Part shown: one piece after another, positions 47,024 through 56,973 of the stretch
Layout of the letters: each line of letters starts with the position of its first letter
Position numbering within the stretch: the stretch's first letter is position 1
NCBI GenBank assembly: GCA_037576215.1
Contig: JBANDB010000018.1
Span: 1 to 64,000, forward strand
Direction: 5' to 3'
DNA from: Armillaria gallica
Lineage: Eukaryota; Basidiomycota; Agaricomycetes; Agaricales; Physalacriaceae
Length of the DNA: 64,000 nt
Notes under the pieces: model-generated
What the model was told of the DNA's origin: nothing
Database searches by the model: none
What the model saw: only the letters and a program-made list of their open reading frames with translations
Made by a program: the position numbers and the translations under genes

Positions 47024-48323
47024 TTACAACAACACCCTGACAACATCCGTCATAATCTCCCCACTCGCCACATCCATCCTCTCCACCCCCCTCACCCCAT
47101 CCGCCCTCGTCGGCCCAACGTTGATCACCAAAACCCTCTTCCCGAGCTCCAGCGCGTGCTTGAGCAGGCGGAAGGCGGAGAAGGTGGATAGGGTCGTGCC
47201 GATGATCAGGACTCTGTCTGAGCGTTCGATGTCCAGGAAACTAAGGGGGGGAGGTGGGAAAGGGTGATGAGGTGGGAGAGAGTTGGGGCTTACGATCTAT
47301 GTTTGACGTGCGGAGATATGGATTCTCCGAAAAAGATGACTTCGGGTTTGTGCGTCGAGTTTCGGAGGTTTTGGGATAGGCATGCGGGGCAGTCGGGGAC
47401 AGTAAAGTCGGTGTAGGACGCGCCGAGGCTTTCAGCGTCGACCTAAGCCATTCTTCAAGGTTAGGGCCCAGCAAGCGAAAAGTATTTTGATCCGCGTACA
47501 TCACCATCTGGGTTCGTCCTCAACTTCTTACCCGTCCTCTCCACATCATCCAAGAACTCTTTCCACTGCGGATTAGCCACAGAGAGCATATCCTGGAACG
47601 CCGAGCGGTCGACTAGGTGTCCGTGTTTGCAGCGCACGCGCTAATGGATAAATATTCGGGTGGGAACTCAAAAGAGGGGAGAGGAGGCCGACGTGTAGAG
47701 TTCCGTGGAGCTCGAGGATGGCTTGCTGCATCTCTACCGGGCTGAGTTTGGATAGGTAAAGGGCTTTGTGGTGGAGTCCGTCGACGTTCTGGATGATGAG
47801 TACGGCCCCAGGGTTTGCATGGGATGATTCTAGCTTACCTGGGTGATGAGGCGGGGAATGATTGAGGTGTGTTGGAGCGTGGCGAGAGCATAGTGAGTCG
47901 TGTTGGGAAGCGCGTTCACGACGGGCTGGTATCCTAGGTAGGACCGTAACCAGTATCGCTGCCTGATAACAAAAGCAGGTCTATCCCAGGTGAAATCTAC
48001 AGTACAGTAGCTCACGCACCTAAAAGCGAACCCCTTCTCCGTCTCATCGACCAGTTCGTGATAAAAGATAGGCCTGCAAATACCAGTGAGCAAAAGGCGA
48101 CGACGCAACATGTATGTTTACTGTACTTGTAATTGGGGTTCATGTAGCGCCCATCGTGACCTCTGTAAGCCCGTATACCGGAATCGACGCTGACGCCCGC
48201 ACCAGTGATCAGCGTGACATTTCCTGGATCCAGGAATTCGACGACACGCTGGACAGCCTCAGCCGGTGAGGTGGGAATCGAAGACCTGGAGGCGAGTGGG
48301 ATGGTCGGAATGGATACACGCAT
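47024..48323 (-). CDS. Sirtuin (Sir2 family, SIRT4-like class II), probably mitochondrial
   Basis: NAD-dependent protein deacylase/ADP-ribosyltransferase family. The start MRVSIPTIPLASRSSIPTS is Ser/Arg-rich without acids, like a mitochondrial presequence. Motifs: TLITGAGVSVDSGIRAYRG, MNPNYKPIFYHELVD, RQRYWLRSYLGYQPV, NVDGLHHKALYLSKLSP, the catalytic-site ELHGTLH, the zinc region CKHGHLVDR and VPDCPACLSQNLR, then KPEVIFFGESI, DRVLIIGTTLSTFSAFRLLK and KRVLVINVGPTRADE. It ends TDVVRVLL. The first zinc pair is atypical: one Cys followed by HGH rather than CxxC. Six or so introns. It occupies the spacer between the two inverted arms. Confidence 0.87.
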
Positions 48324-49186
48324 GTGGCTGTGCAGCTCTACCTTCCGTTCCTTTTGCCATGTCCTTTCTGGTGGGACCCGTTTCAGGCGCCTTGGTTGCT
48401 GGCGGGGTAAGCCCTATATAACTCCATGCTTTTCTAGTCCTGATTTCGGGTGTTAGGTTTACTATGGGTTCTCCAACTTGATACAATCGAGGCAAGTCAC
48501 CTTCACACTGGCAGCGGCTTGTTCTAACTGACGTTCAACCATAGGACGGAGCAGCATCGAAAAGAGTGCGTTGTAGTTGGCCCTTTTATCAATGCTGGCT
48601 GATGCCAACCCAACTTGAATGAAGCCTTCACCAACTCAGCGTGCGCCTCGTCGAGACCCCCAACATCGTCATCGCACCGCCCTCAGCCGCCTCGCGAATC
48701 GCGCATAAACCATTTGCATCTGTGATACACGAGACATGGAATGGGGAAGTGGGTGCTGTGTACCACTGGGTTAGGACGTCCGATAAACGATTGCAGGAGT
48801 GGGGCCGCAAGTTGTTGTATGGTGACAAAGTATAGTCGATATGTTATTGTCGGAAAAGCATACCTCCTATCCTTCCAATCGTCTGTTCCCTGTTCAGCAT
48901 TTCCAAGGCATCTGAACCGCGTCGTCCTCTAGCTCAGCGGATACTGAGGTACCGGTGTGTAATACTACCGCCTTTCGGGTAGTTGTGGTAAGTAAGCTCT
49001 AGTTTCTCGTACAGAAGAATTTGACTGATCATAGCACAAGGATGTATTTGATACGCAGAAGAAATATGCACTCGTCTATCGTTCATTCCTCGTGTACCAC
49101 GGTCAGTGTTTCCACTCTCCCAAAATGTGCTTTCCCCCCCCCCGGATTGTGAAGATCCTTCCTCTAGCTGCGGGAGGGTTTGCATA
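48324..49186. other. Spacer between the sirtuin start and arm B
   Basis: Sirtuin promoter. A plus-strand frame at 48641-48835 (from MRLVETPNIVIAPPSAASR, ending LLYGDKV) looks protein-like but has no recognised family and no clear upstream exon. It may be a gene fragment. The rest shows nothing. Confidence 0.4.
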
Positions 49187-50945
49187 CACACGGCGTTTCC
49201 ATGTCTAAAAGAATTTTGGTGTTGATATCTCTACCGTTGCTCTGCGGGAGCCACCATCTCAGGAGGCAGCCAAATACGGCGTTTCCACTGCACCTTCACT
49301 GGTTTCTCGTTTCTCTACGGGAATCACCATCTCAGGCTATATACATCGTCAAAGTTTACCTTTGAAGAAGCACTTGGTCGTCATGCAGCTCGAACATTGT
49401 CTGACACACTAACTGGCTGCTTCTGGCCACTCGTGTAGCTCATCATATTTATAGCGTTAGGCGGCGCGACAACGATCTGATCATTCAATGCTTATTCCTA
49501 GCTGAGGTCATGCCTTGTTACTTGGTCGAAAGTCTGTGCATACTTTGGGTGTTGCATGGAATCGTGTAGGTAAGTTTTCAGGATACTGCCTTGAGGCTTG
49601 TAAAGGAAGAGAGGAACGTCTTGTGTCCAGCATCGGCTGGTTTCCAATCACCCACAGAGCTTATCATGAAGGCTGGCCTCTTTCCACTGCAAGCCCTTAT
49701 TTTTCTTGTCTGTCCAAGTCGACTGACACGCCCGGGAGATTCCCGTTGGTGCTTCGGCTCTACCCTCTCTAAGGAGCTTGCGGGAAATCGAAGACAATGG
49801 CGATGGCGGCGCTACCATTCCCACGAGCCGCTTCTTTGGACAGGGTCTGCGGGCCAGTGCGCAAATTCAAGCGTTGACGAAGCCCAGTCTCGTGAGTACA
49901 CTTCGTCTCCATGGATGATTCTTGTGCGCTCTATGGTTCCTGGTTGGGCCTATGCCAATAGCAAATGAGGAGATGGTAGCTAGAATATCCATACGAATCC
50001 AAAGGAGGCGAGTTACTCATGCATATGCATATTCTGTATAACCCTGTTCAAGTACCCCGAGAAACCCGTCCATGGATGCGATCCTGTCAAGGACGGTATA
50101 CTTGTCTAAGTAAGAGAGACCGTAGATATCCTTCTCATCCACATAATCTAGTGCCAAGACAGCGCAGTCGACAATATATCTGGGACGATGGCACAGTGTC
50201 ACTGCAAGCTCGAATATGAGTAGCGAGTACACAGTCACGAGTGGGTCTTTCTATAGGGAGTCGGCGTGTATTCGAGCCATTCACTTGCTTGATAGCTGTA
50301 TTCAAGCTTGCCATCTCGAGCACGCTTGGTGTTCCTCTCTTGAGTGCAGATGCTTCTGTGACTGTTGAGAAAGACGTAACAAACAGACAGTCGAGTTCGT
50401 ACGTATCTCCCTGTCTATCTCGTCTACTTATTATGTTAACCAGCCAAACATCGCATTCCACTGTTGCAACAGTAACACGTACGGTCGACTAAGGACGGAA
50501 AGACTTGTTCCGTGGATGTACGCTTGGACGTTTTTTGATGACTCCCTTTCTCATAACCGATGTTATAGCTCAAATTTCACACATGCGCCGCTAAGGAGCA
50601 AAGGACAGATTCGCTACCTTGCAACTGGTTATGTATGGTTCAACTATAATGACAAGGTGAGCAAGAGCGATCGGACCTCCTGATATTCTTTCCCCAAACG
50701 CACGGACGCTACAAATGTATATTCTCCCATTTCTTCGATAGTCTTCTAACACTCTCTATAGGGCCGGTTCAAATCGAAGAAGCTCTTTCGAATGATGACG
50801 ATCGTTCGAGCTTTGCTGAAATCGAAGGTCCCATTTCCACCGAGGCGTGATGCAGTCTGTAAGGATTCGTAAAATCTTAACCTCCAGAATGTACTGCTAT
50901 TTATGAAGGAATAGGAAATATGGCTCACAAATATCATGGTGTAGA
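49187..50945 (+). repeat. Inverted duplication, arm B
   Basis: Opposite-orientation homologue of 44365-46460. It includes the degraded secreted-protein copy, the element pair (49240-49263 and 49313-49336) and flanking words such as CGGCGTTTCC, which appears inverted in arm A near 46401. The outer end is near 50945, shortly after a shared AATAGGAAATATGGCTCAC-like sequence. Confidence 0.7.
49666..50872 (+). pseudogene. Degraded copy of the secreted beta-rich protein gene
   Basis: Homologous to the gene at 44459-45876. The start codon and MKAGL remain, but the first intron has lost its GT donor, so the signal peptide reads into former intron sequence. Near 49955-49990 small deletions and stop codons break the segment that in the intact copy encodes AKSNWGSGSWN. 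Other short deletions occur near 50060-50200, and the original stop codon is lost. Parts of the beta-rich region (STLGVPLLSADASVTV) are still recognisable around 50310-50350. The promoter TATA box is also lost. I describe the breaks only; I consider the locus inactive. Confidence 0.75.
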
Positions 50946-51221
50946 AAGGACGGAAAGAAGTAGGGCCACATACGCGACTGGGAGGAGTCGATAATTGGAC
51001 GATATTTTGAATCTCGCAATAGGCGTCCACCCACGACAAGTTCCTTTGCCTACAGTGGTTGTCTTTTGTTGCTTGAATGAGGTCTTTCATTCGTTCTCGA
51101 GGGTTTCGGCAAAATTCGTGTCAGAAAGTTAGAATACGTTCAATGTCACTATACCGTCAGTAACCTGAAGTCATGGGTGTCTACTACTCCTCATATCCCC
51201 CAAAAGCCTGTTAGTGTTGAT

Positions 51222-51254
51222 AGTTGCGAATATGACGTCACGAGGGAGAGGTCG
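51222..51254 (+). repeat. 33-bp sequence with TGACGTCA core (left member of an inverted pair)
   Basis: Starts AGTTGCGAATATGACGTCAC. Its inverse lies at 55400-55432 with 32 of 33 bases matching. It contains the 8-bp palindrome TGACGTCA, the CRE/ATF-type binding site. It lies about 40-70 bp beyond the PEX7 stop. Confidence 0.8.
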
Positions 51255-51292
51255 AAGCTCAAGGTACAGCTGATGATACACATTAATTTACA

Positions 51293-52385
51293 CTATATAC
51301 GAAAGACATTAAGCCTGCTATCCCATGCACAAGTAGCCAGGACGCCCTCGTCATACAAGGACCACCCACAGCCAACAACAAACTCCGTATGGGGGTCGTG
51401 TATATACACGAGCCTACCCTTGTTCCACCTGTATCGCAGTCAACAAAGGGGTAGATACTCAAAGACGGATAGCACTCACACTCTACACGTCATATCATAA
51501 CTCGCACTCGCCAGGACATCCGGACTATGCGGACTCCACTGCACCTTGCGCACCGCATACTCATGACCCGCCAAATGCACCTCACACGCACCCCCCACCC
51601 CACCGCCGCCTGCCTCCCCCATCTTGACCATCCTGCAGTCCCACACGCGCACGGCCTTGTCCACAGCCCCCGTCGCCAGCACGAACGGGCGGTACTTGTT
51701 CCAGTCGAGCGAGAGCACCTCGCTGCCCGAGACGGGGACCGTGAGCGCCGCGGCGGTCAGCGGGGCCGTGAACGAGTTCGCCGAGAGCGCGTAGCTCGGC
51801 GCGCGCAGGTCGAAGAGCTTCATCGTGCCGTCCGTGGAGCAGGTGGCGAGCACGGCGGGCTGGTGCGGCGAGAAGAGCGCTTGGTAGACGCACGCGTGGT
51901 GCGCTTGCAGCGTCGACACCGACCGCGGGCGATCCGGGGTCCACAGTTTGACGTTCCCGTCCCATGAGGACGAGGCGAAGGTGTCTTTTTGGAGGTTGGA
52001 CCAGTCGATGGAGAATACCTCCCGGGTGTGCTCTTGCCACGACGCGATGGCGAAATTGTTGAGCATGATGTCCCAGAGTCGGATCGAGCCGTCGCCGGAC
52101 GCGGTGACGATCTGGTTCTCGTGCACTTCGGACCAGGCGACGTCGTATAGCCCGTCTTGCGTCTCAAAGCTAACGAGGTCAGCGAACCTTCTAGTAGGGT
52201 AGGGCTGCTCACAACTTGTCTATGTGTAAATCAGGCGCGGTCGATACGATGTGAAGCCGTCCATTGCCGACCAAGCCAAAGTTGGCGGACGAGGCGAGGG
52301 CGAGGCGGGTGTTGTGGAAAGGCGACCAGGCGAGAGAGTAGTGTGCGAATCCTGGAGTTTGGAGGACGGCTGGTGGGCCAAGCAT
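51293..52385 (-). CDS. PEX7: Peroxin-7, PTS2 receptor (WD40)
   Basis: Cytosolic receptor that recognises type 2 peroxisomal targeting signals and delivers matrix enzymes. WD40 propeller repeats run through the protein: PGFAHYSLAWSPFHNTRLAL, DGLYDVAWSEVHENQIVTAS, GDGSIRLWDIML, EVFSIDWSNLQKDTFASSSW, DGNVKLWTPD, VYQALFSPHQPAVLATCSTD, GTMKLFDLRAPS, VLSLDWNKYRPFVLATGAVD, KAVRVWDCRMVKM, VRKVQWSPHSPDVLASASYD and FVVGCGWSLYDEGVLATCAW, ending DSRLNVFRI. Three exons. The start at 52385 (MLGPPAVLQTPGFAHYS) matches the usual short N-terminus. Third positions are strongly G/C, like the two neighbouring genes and unlike most of the window. Confidence 0.9.
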
Positions 52386-52930
52386 GGCGGGGAGGTTCAA
52401 TGTGGCGGGAGGAAGAGCATGATTATGTCCGGGCCGGTTACTTTGCACAAAATAATCACTCCGGATTTATTTATTATAATCAATTTACAAAACTCAACAT
52501 CAAGTCAAGCGAGCTCTAGTGATGATACTGGAACAAGGTATGAAAAACCCGTGTTTTGGGGACTGAAAAGACCCCCGATATTGCCGAATTAGCCATAAAC
52601 GCGCCCCAAATCATGGATGGATCATGACCGAGTCTATATTACTCTCTTCTCTAGCCAAAAACACATGCTACGGTCAACAAACGGCTGTAAAATCACGCGT
52701 GTTGTTGAAATTAAAACAGGATACGTATCAACTTCATTGCGTGGTACATCAGAGCAGCCAGTCCATGTGTTATCCAAGAGAGTAGCCTGAGTAGGAACAG
52801 GGAATCCGATACAGGTCAGCTTCCGGACAATTTAAGGACTCGTGGTCGGGTAGGGAAAGAAGGGATCCAAGGGCATCATTGGAGAGAGAGAGAGCAAGTT
52901 CTCAAGACACACCCCTCTCGTCCGGGCCGG
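52386..52930. other. Intergenic, PEX7 promoter side, no gene recognised
   Basis: AT-richer than the flanking genes. A short GAGAGAGAGAGA run lies near 52885. No other feature seen. Confidence 0.5.
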
Positions 52931-53966
52931 CTAACCCCATATTTTATTCGCGTCTCCCAAAATAATATTATCTATCAACCTCGTCGTACCCACCCAGACT
53001 GCCCCACTCAGAATCACAGCCCCGTCCGTCGCCCTCGACGCCCCATCCAGCGCCTCGAACGTATCTGGATCGTTCATCTCGACATAATCCAGTCGTACCC
53101 CCAAGGCGCCTCGTATGACCTCTACAGCCTTTTCAATGCACTCTGCCTTGGTCAACCCGGTGTTCCACGCCGTTTCGGCTGATTGGAGAGCGGCGTACAA
53201 CTTTGGAGCTACTAGTCGTGCTTCAGGCGAGAGGTAGGTGTTTCGCGAGGAGAGCGCAAGGCCGTCGGTATGGTCCCGACGGGTAGGTACAATGTGGAGG
53301 TTCTCCGGGGTAGGATGGGAGAGGAGGAGATCGCGGCACATCCGCCGTAGGAGAAGAGCTTGCTGGATATCCTTTTGCCCGAAATATGTTTGTGTTGGCT
53401 GTGTAAACCGTTAGAGATGAGATTTAGGTAGAATGTAGGTAGTAGTACCTCTATGGCATTGAAGAGCTTGGTGACGACGGTTGCGACTCCGCGAAAGAAC
53501 AAAGGCCGGCTCTTTCCCTCCATCTCGTCCCCGAACCCTTTCACCTCGACAAACGTCCCCTTCTGAGCAGTGGGATCCTGGGTGATACCAGACGGGTACA
53601 TCTCCTTTACCGTCGGCGCAAACACCGCGCTGACCGTCCGGCCCTCCACAGTCTGCTCCGCCAAGAGCCGGAGATCGTTCTCCAGCGTCTTTGGGTAGGT
53701 ATCGAGGTCCTCGTGCGGCGCGAACTGGGCGGGGTTGACGAAGATGGAGAGCACGGTGAGGTCGTTTTCTTGGAGTGACCTTTGGACTGCCGAGGGTCTG
53801 AGTTAGGGGTGGGTTGGGTTGGGCTGGGTTAGGACGCACCCAAGCTGAGGTGCCCGTCGTGGAGAGCGCCCATGGTCGCGACGTACCCGACAGATTTGCG
53901 GGCATCGCGCGCTGCCTGGCGCCAGTGTCGGTAGGAGGCGACGGTGGTGAACGTAGAAAGAGTCAT
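52931..53966 (-). CDS. PAN6: Pantothenate synthetase (pantoate-beta-alanine ligase)
   Basis: ATP-dependent condensation of pantoate and beta-alanine, the last step of pantothenate (vitamin B5, CoA precursor) synthesis. Motifs: YVATMGALHDGHLSLV (nucleotide-binding HxGH motif), TVLSIFVNPAQFAPHEDLDT, YPKTLENDLRLL, FFRGVATVVTKLFNAI, then across an intron TQTYFGQKDIQQALLLRRM, IVPTRRDHTDGLALSSRNTY and LDYVEMNDPDTFEAL. The C-terminus is RLIDNIILGDANKIWG. Three exons; full length. The start at 53966 (MTLSTFTTVASYRHWRQ) lies 80 bp from the divergent RRP42 start. Confidence 0.93.
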
Positions 53967-54046
53967 TTTGCCCAAATTACGAATCATCGCAAATCGTAAG
54001 ATGAAAGATTGACGGACATACCCGATCAGGGCTCTGCATTACGCCC
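53967..54046. promoter_or_regulatory. 80-bp bidirectional promoter region of PAN6 and RRP42
   Basis: The start codons of PAN6 (minus, 53966) and RRP42 (plus, 54047) are separated by only 80 bp, so the two genes must share promoter sequence or have transcripts starting inside each other's 5' region. No TATA box is visible. Confidence 0.6.
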
Positions 54047-54984
54047 ATGTCCATATCCAAAGCAGAAAAAGCGTACATCCAAACCGGGCTCCTCTCCAGT
54101 CCTCCTCGAAGACAAGATGGCCGCCCTCTGCTCGACTTTCGGTCCATCTCGCTCGAAACGGGCGTTGCGCCCCTTGCCAACGGCAGCGCGCGGCTCCTCC
54201 TCGGGGACGGCACCGAGGTCCTCGCCGCCACCAAGCTCCAAGTCGACGACGACCCCAGCGTGACATGCACCGTGACCTGCTCACCCACCGCCTACCCGCA
54301 TCTCTCCCCGCCCGCCATCGAAGACACCCAAGCTGACCTCACCGCGCTCCTCCACAGCACGCTCTCGCAGCACCGCCCCCCGAACCTCACCATCCTCCCC
54401 GGCAAGAAAGCGTGGGCCCTCCACCTCGACGTGCTCGTCCTCTCCGACGCCGGGAACCTCTACGACGCGCTCTTCATGGCTGCCCGTGCCGCACTCTGCG
54501 ATACCAAGGTGCCGAGGACGCGTGGGGTCGAGTACAAGGCGCGTAAGGACAGTGGATTCGACACGCGTACGGCGCCGACGGACTTTGAGTTGCCGGATTA
54601 CTGGGACGAGGGCGAGGTGCTCGCGGGGAGTGACATTTGGCCGGTTTGCATCACGCTCAACATCGAGTCGCCATCCGTGCACTACCTCGATGCCATCCTC
54701 CAAGAAGAAGCCTCCACTCCCCTCCGCCTGCTCCTCATCTACTCCTTCCCAGGCCCCACCCTCCAGGGCATGCGCACACTCGGCCCGGGGGAGCTCACCC
54801 TGCCCCAGATCAAAGGCTTATTGGCGGTCAGTTTACCCGCGCTCAGTTTCCTTCCCAGCTCACTCTGTTGCAGGACGGCGAAAAATACGCACAGGAGATC
54901 ATGCTCGCGTTGAATGCAAAACTCAAAGAGGAGGATCTCAGGCGGAACCAAAAGGCTCGGGATCGGTTTGAGCACAGGTTTTGA
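54047..54984 (+). CDS. RRP42: Exosome complex component RRP42 (RNase PH-like)
   Basis: Ring subunit of the RNA exosome (3'-5' RNA decay and processing, nucleus and cytoplasm). Family blocks: MSISKAEKAYIQTGL, RQDGRPLLDFRSISLETGV, GSARLLLGDGTEVLAATKLQ, NLTILPGKKAWALHLDVLVL, DAGNLYDALFMAARAALCDT, WPVCITLNIESPSVHYLDA and SFPGPTLQGMRTLGPGELTL. One 47-nt intron (54827-54873), then DGEKYAQEIMLALNAKLKEE and the end ARDRFEHRF. Full length. Very GC-rich coding sequence. Diverged pieces of the last exon recur downstream at about 55775-55867 and 56371-56400. Confidence 0.92.
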
Positions 54985-56098
54985 CCGCTCACCGTACCAA
55001 GTAGAAGAAAAATGACGGGATCCGCTGCAGTTGGGTGTTAACGTTCGTTGAGGGCGTGTTCAATAGAGGGTGTGATTTTGGTTCGCCCACAAAGTCGACT
55101 TGCGGAATCATTACTGACTCCCACAACGGACCTGCTCCCCTCAATTCACCTTCCCGCGTCGGCGTGCATGCGGGTCGCCCAATTTTGGGTATGTTGAGGA
55201 TATGGAGGACTCAAAAGGAGTAGACACTCTTGACCTTGACGGTATATTTACATCGAACGTAAAACAGAACTCGTAACGTTTTGACGCAATTTGGGCATCC
55301 CGAGAGAGCGCGACAAAGGACCATCTATCAATGAGGAGTTAAATTTGCCGTCGAACAAGGCTAGGCTTGTAGACTCCCATGTTGTCGGCTGAGGATGGGC
55401 GACCTTTCCCTCGTGACGTCATATTCGCAACTTCCACCAGCTCGTCCATCATCGTAGTCTCGATTTGCCTCGTTATAGCCCACGACAATGGTAAGCCAGC
55501 GGGGAATCGTGCTTCCCTCGGAGCTATGGTGGTTATTTCCAGGACGGCTAACAACATCGTAATTTTCCCCGACCCGAAGCTTACTCACTGCATTTCTGGC
55601 CGGTCACATCTACACCATGTCTAGCGAGACCAAGATACTTTGGTCTGCCTTTGAACTCGATGCAATGTCTTTCCGTCGCCTCCCCGCAGCCAACATACAG
55701 GAGGTCGTGGCGTGCCGCGGAGGATGTATTCCACCACCCGGCGGTCTATTGCCCAAGAATCTGCCGGTTCAAGGTAATTCTTCCCAGCCTTCTTTCTTCC
55801 CCCAGCTCAGGACGGCAGAAAATACGCACGGGAGATCATGCTCGGCGGAATCAAAAGGCTCGGGATCCACTACGGTGTCACGACACTCCTGGCATTGGAA
55901 ATTTTTCTTTATACAGTTTCCGTCCGGCCAAAAACAGAGCCAAAAACAAGCGTCCAAGGAAACGTTTTCAGCTCGGTGAACCATTTCCACCAAGTCTACT
56001 TCGTGGGGGTGTGATGTTGGTTCCCCCACGTAACTCGGGCGAGCTAAAGTGATGACCTCCGCTCGCGGGGTGCCGTTTTCTTGATTACCCCTTCTCTC
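54985..56098. repeat. Gene-poor region with a diverged copy of the RRP42 3' end
   Basis: 55775-55867 resembles the RRP42 intron-3/last-exon junction: a CTTCCCAGC...CAGGACGGC word, then AAATACGCAC, GGAGATCATGCTCG and a CGGAAT/CAAAAGGCTCGGGATC end. The flank at about 56005-56030 (GGGTGTGATGTTGGTTC) matches the RRP42 downstream flank at about 55068-55086. So a fragment of roughly 250 bp was copied and has decayed. No functional gene seen. Confidence 0.55.
55400..55432 (-). repeat. 33-bp sequence with TGACGTCA core (right member of the inverted pair)
   Basis: Inverse copy of 51222-51254 with one mismatch; it ends GACGTCATATTCGCAACT on the plus strand. It lies about 415 bp beyond the RRP42 stop. 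Confidence 0.8.
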
Positions 56099-56615
56099 AC
56101 CTCACTTTGGATGGCTGACATCCAGGCTCACAAGGCTCTATCCGAGGTTGGAGAAGAGCACCAGGGACGTGAGCCCCGGCGAGTATCAAAGCCTCCTTCC
56201 TTCCCACAATGAACCTCCTTATTATGACCCCTCCCAAATCATCTACGCTATGTTCCGGATACCACCCGTTGTCGAATGGGACTGACTTTTGGACTTTTGT
56301 CGAAATACTTGAACTCGACCTTTTTCTCTTTCCGCCGCACCGGCGTTTTCCCCATATTACGTGGGTGTTACCAGGTGAGAAATACACACAGGAGATCGTG
56401 GGGAGCTTGCCGCGCAAGATATATTCTGGAGGCTGCAGATTGCCTCACTTTGGATGGCTAACATCCGGGACTGGCACTCCGGTACCCCATAGTACTTTCA
56501 ACCCAAGTTGGAGAGGAACGCTACGGACGTTTTTGTTGAGGAGCCCCGACGGCTATTAAAGCTCCCTTCCTTCTTTCCCACAATGAGCCTCCTCATTATG
56601 ACCCTTCCCAATTCA
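56099..56615. repeat. Two direct repeats of about 150-170 bp, 344 bp apart
   Basis: 56099-56246 and 56443-56615 both start CTCACTTTGGATGGCT and both end with a CCCACAATGA..CCTCCT.ATTATGACCC sequence. Identity is moderate with indels. Between them, 56371-56400 carries GAGAAATACACACAGGAGAT, a further trace of the RRP42 last exon (GTGAGAAATACACACAGG versus GGCGAAAAATACGCACAGG). Confidence 0.65.
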
Positions 56616-56973
56616 TCTTCCCGCATAGACTGCACTACTGCCTCTATACTCTCATCCCACATGGAGAACCCCCCACTTATCCTTGGCTCGCAAATCAAAG
56701 CGGTAAGCTTATTCACCGGCTCTCACGTTGCATTAATAATCTTGAATACAGGGAAGGAAAAGTAGGTTTTTGAGTAAAACACCCCTGTGGTGATTACAAC
56801 AAGCCCTTATTTTAAGATAATCATCATCAATCCACTTACGACCCCTCTCAATTTGTTTTCCCGTCCCGTTACCCGCACACCCTTTACCACCCACCGCCCA
56901 AGTAGTCGAATCTCTCTCCCACTACGGGATTAGGATATATGGAACGGCAGATGGCGCGCCGAACTTTGGGTTA

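Noticed and set aside
51527..51967. Long plus-strand frame antisense to PEX7
   Set aside because: Low-complexity Arg/Glu/His-rich translation caused by high GC; the opposite strand is a clear WD40 protein.
54281..54703. Long minus-strand frame antisense to RRP42
   Set aside because: GC-driven shadow of a strongly conserved gene.
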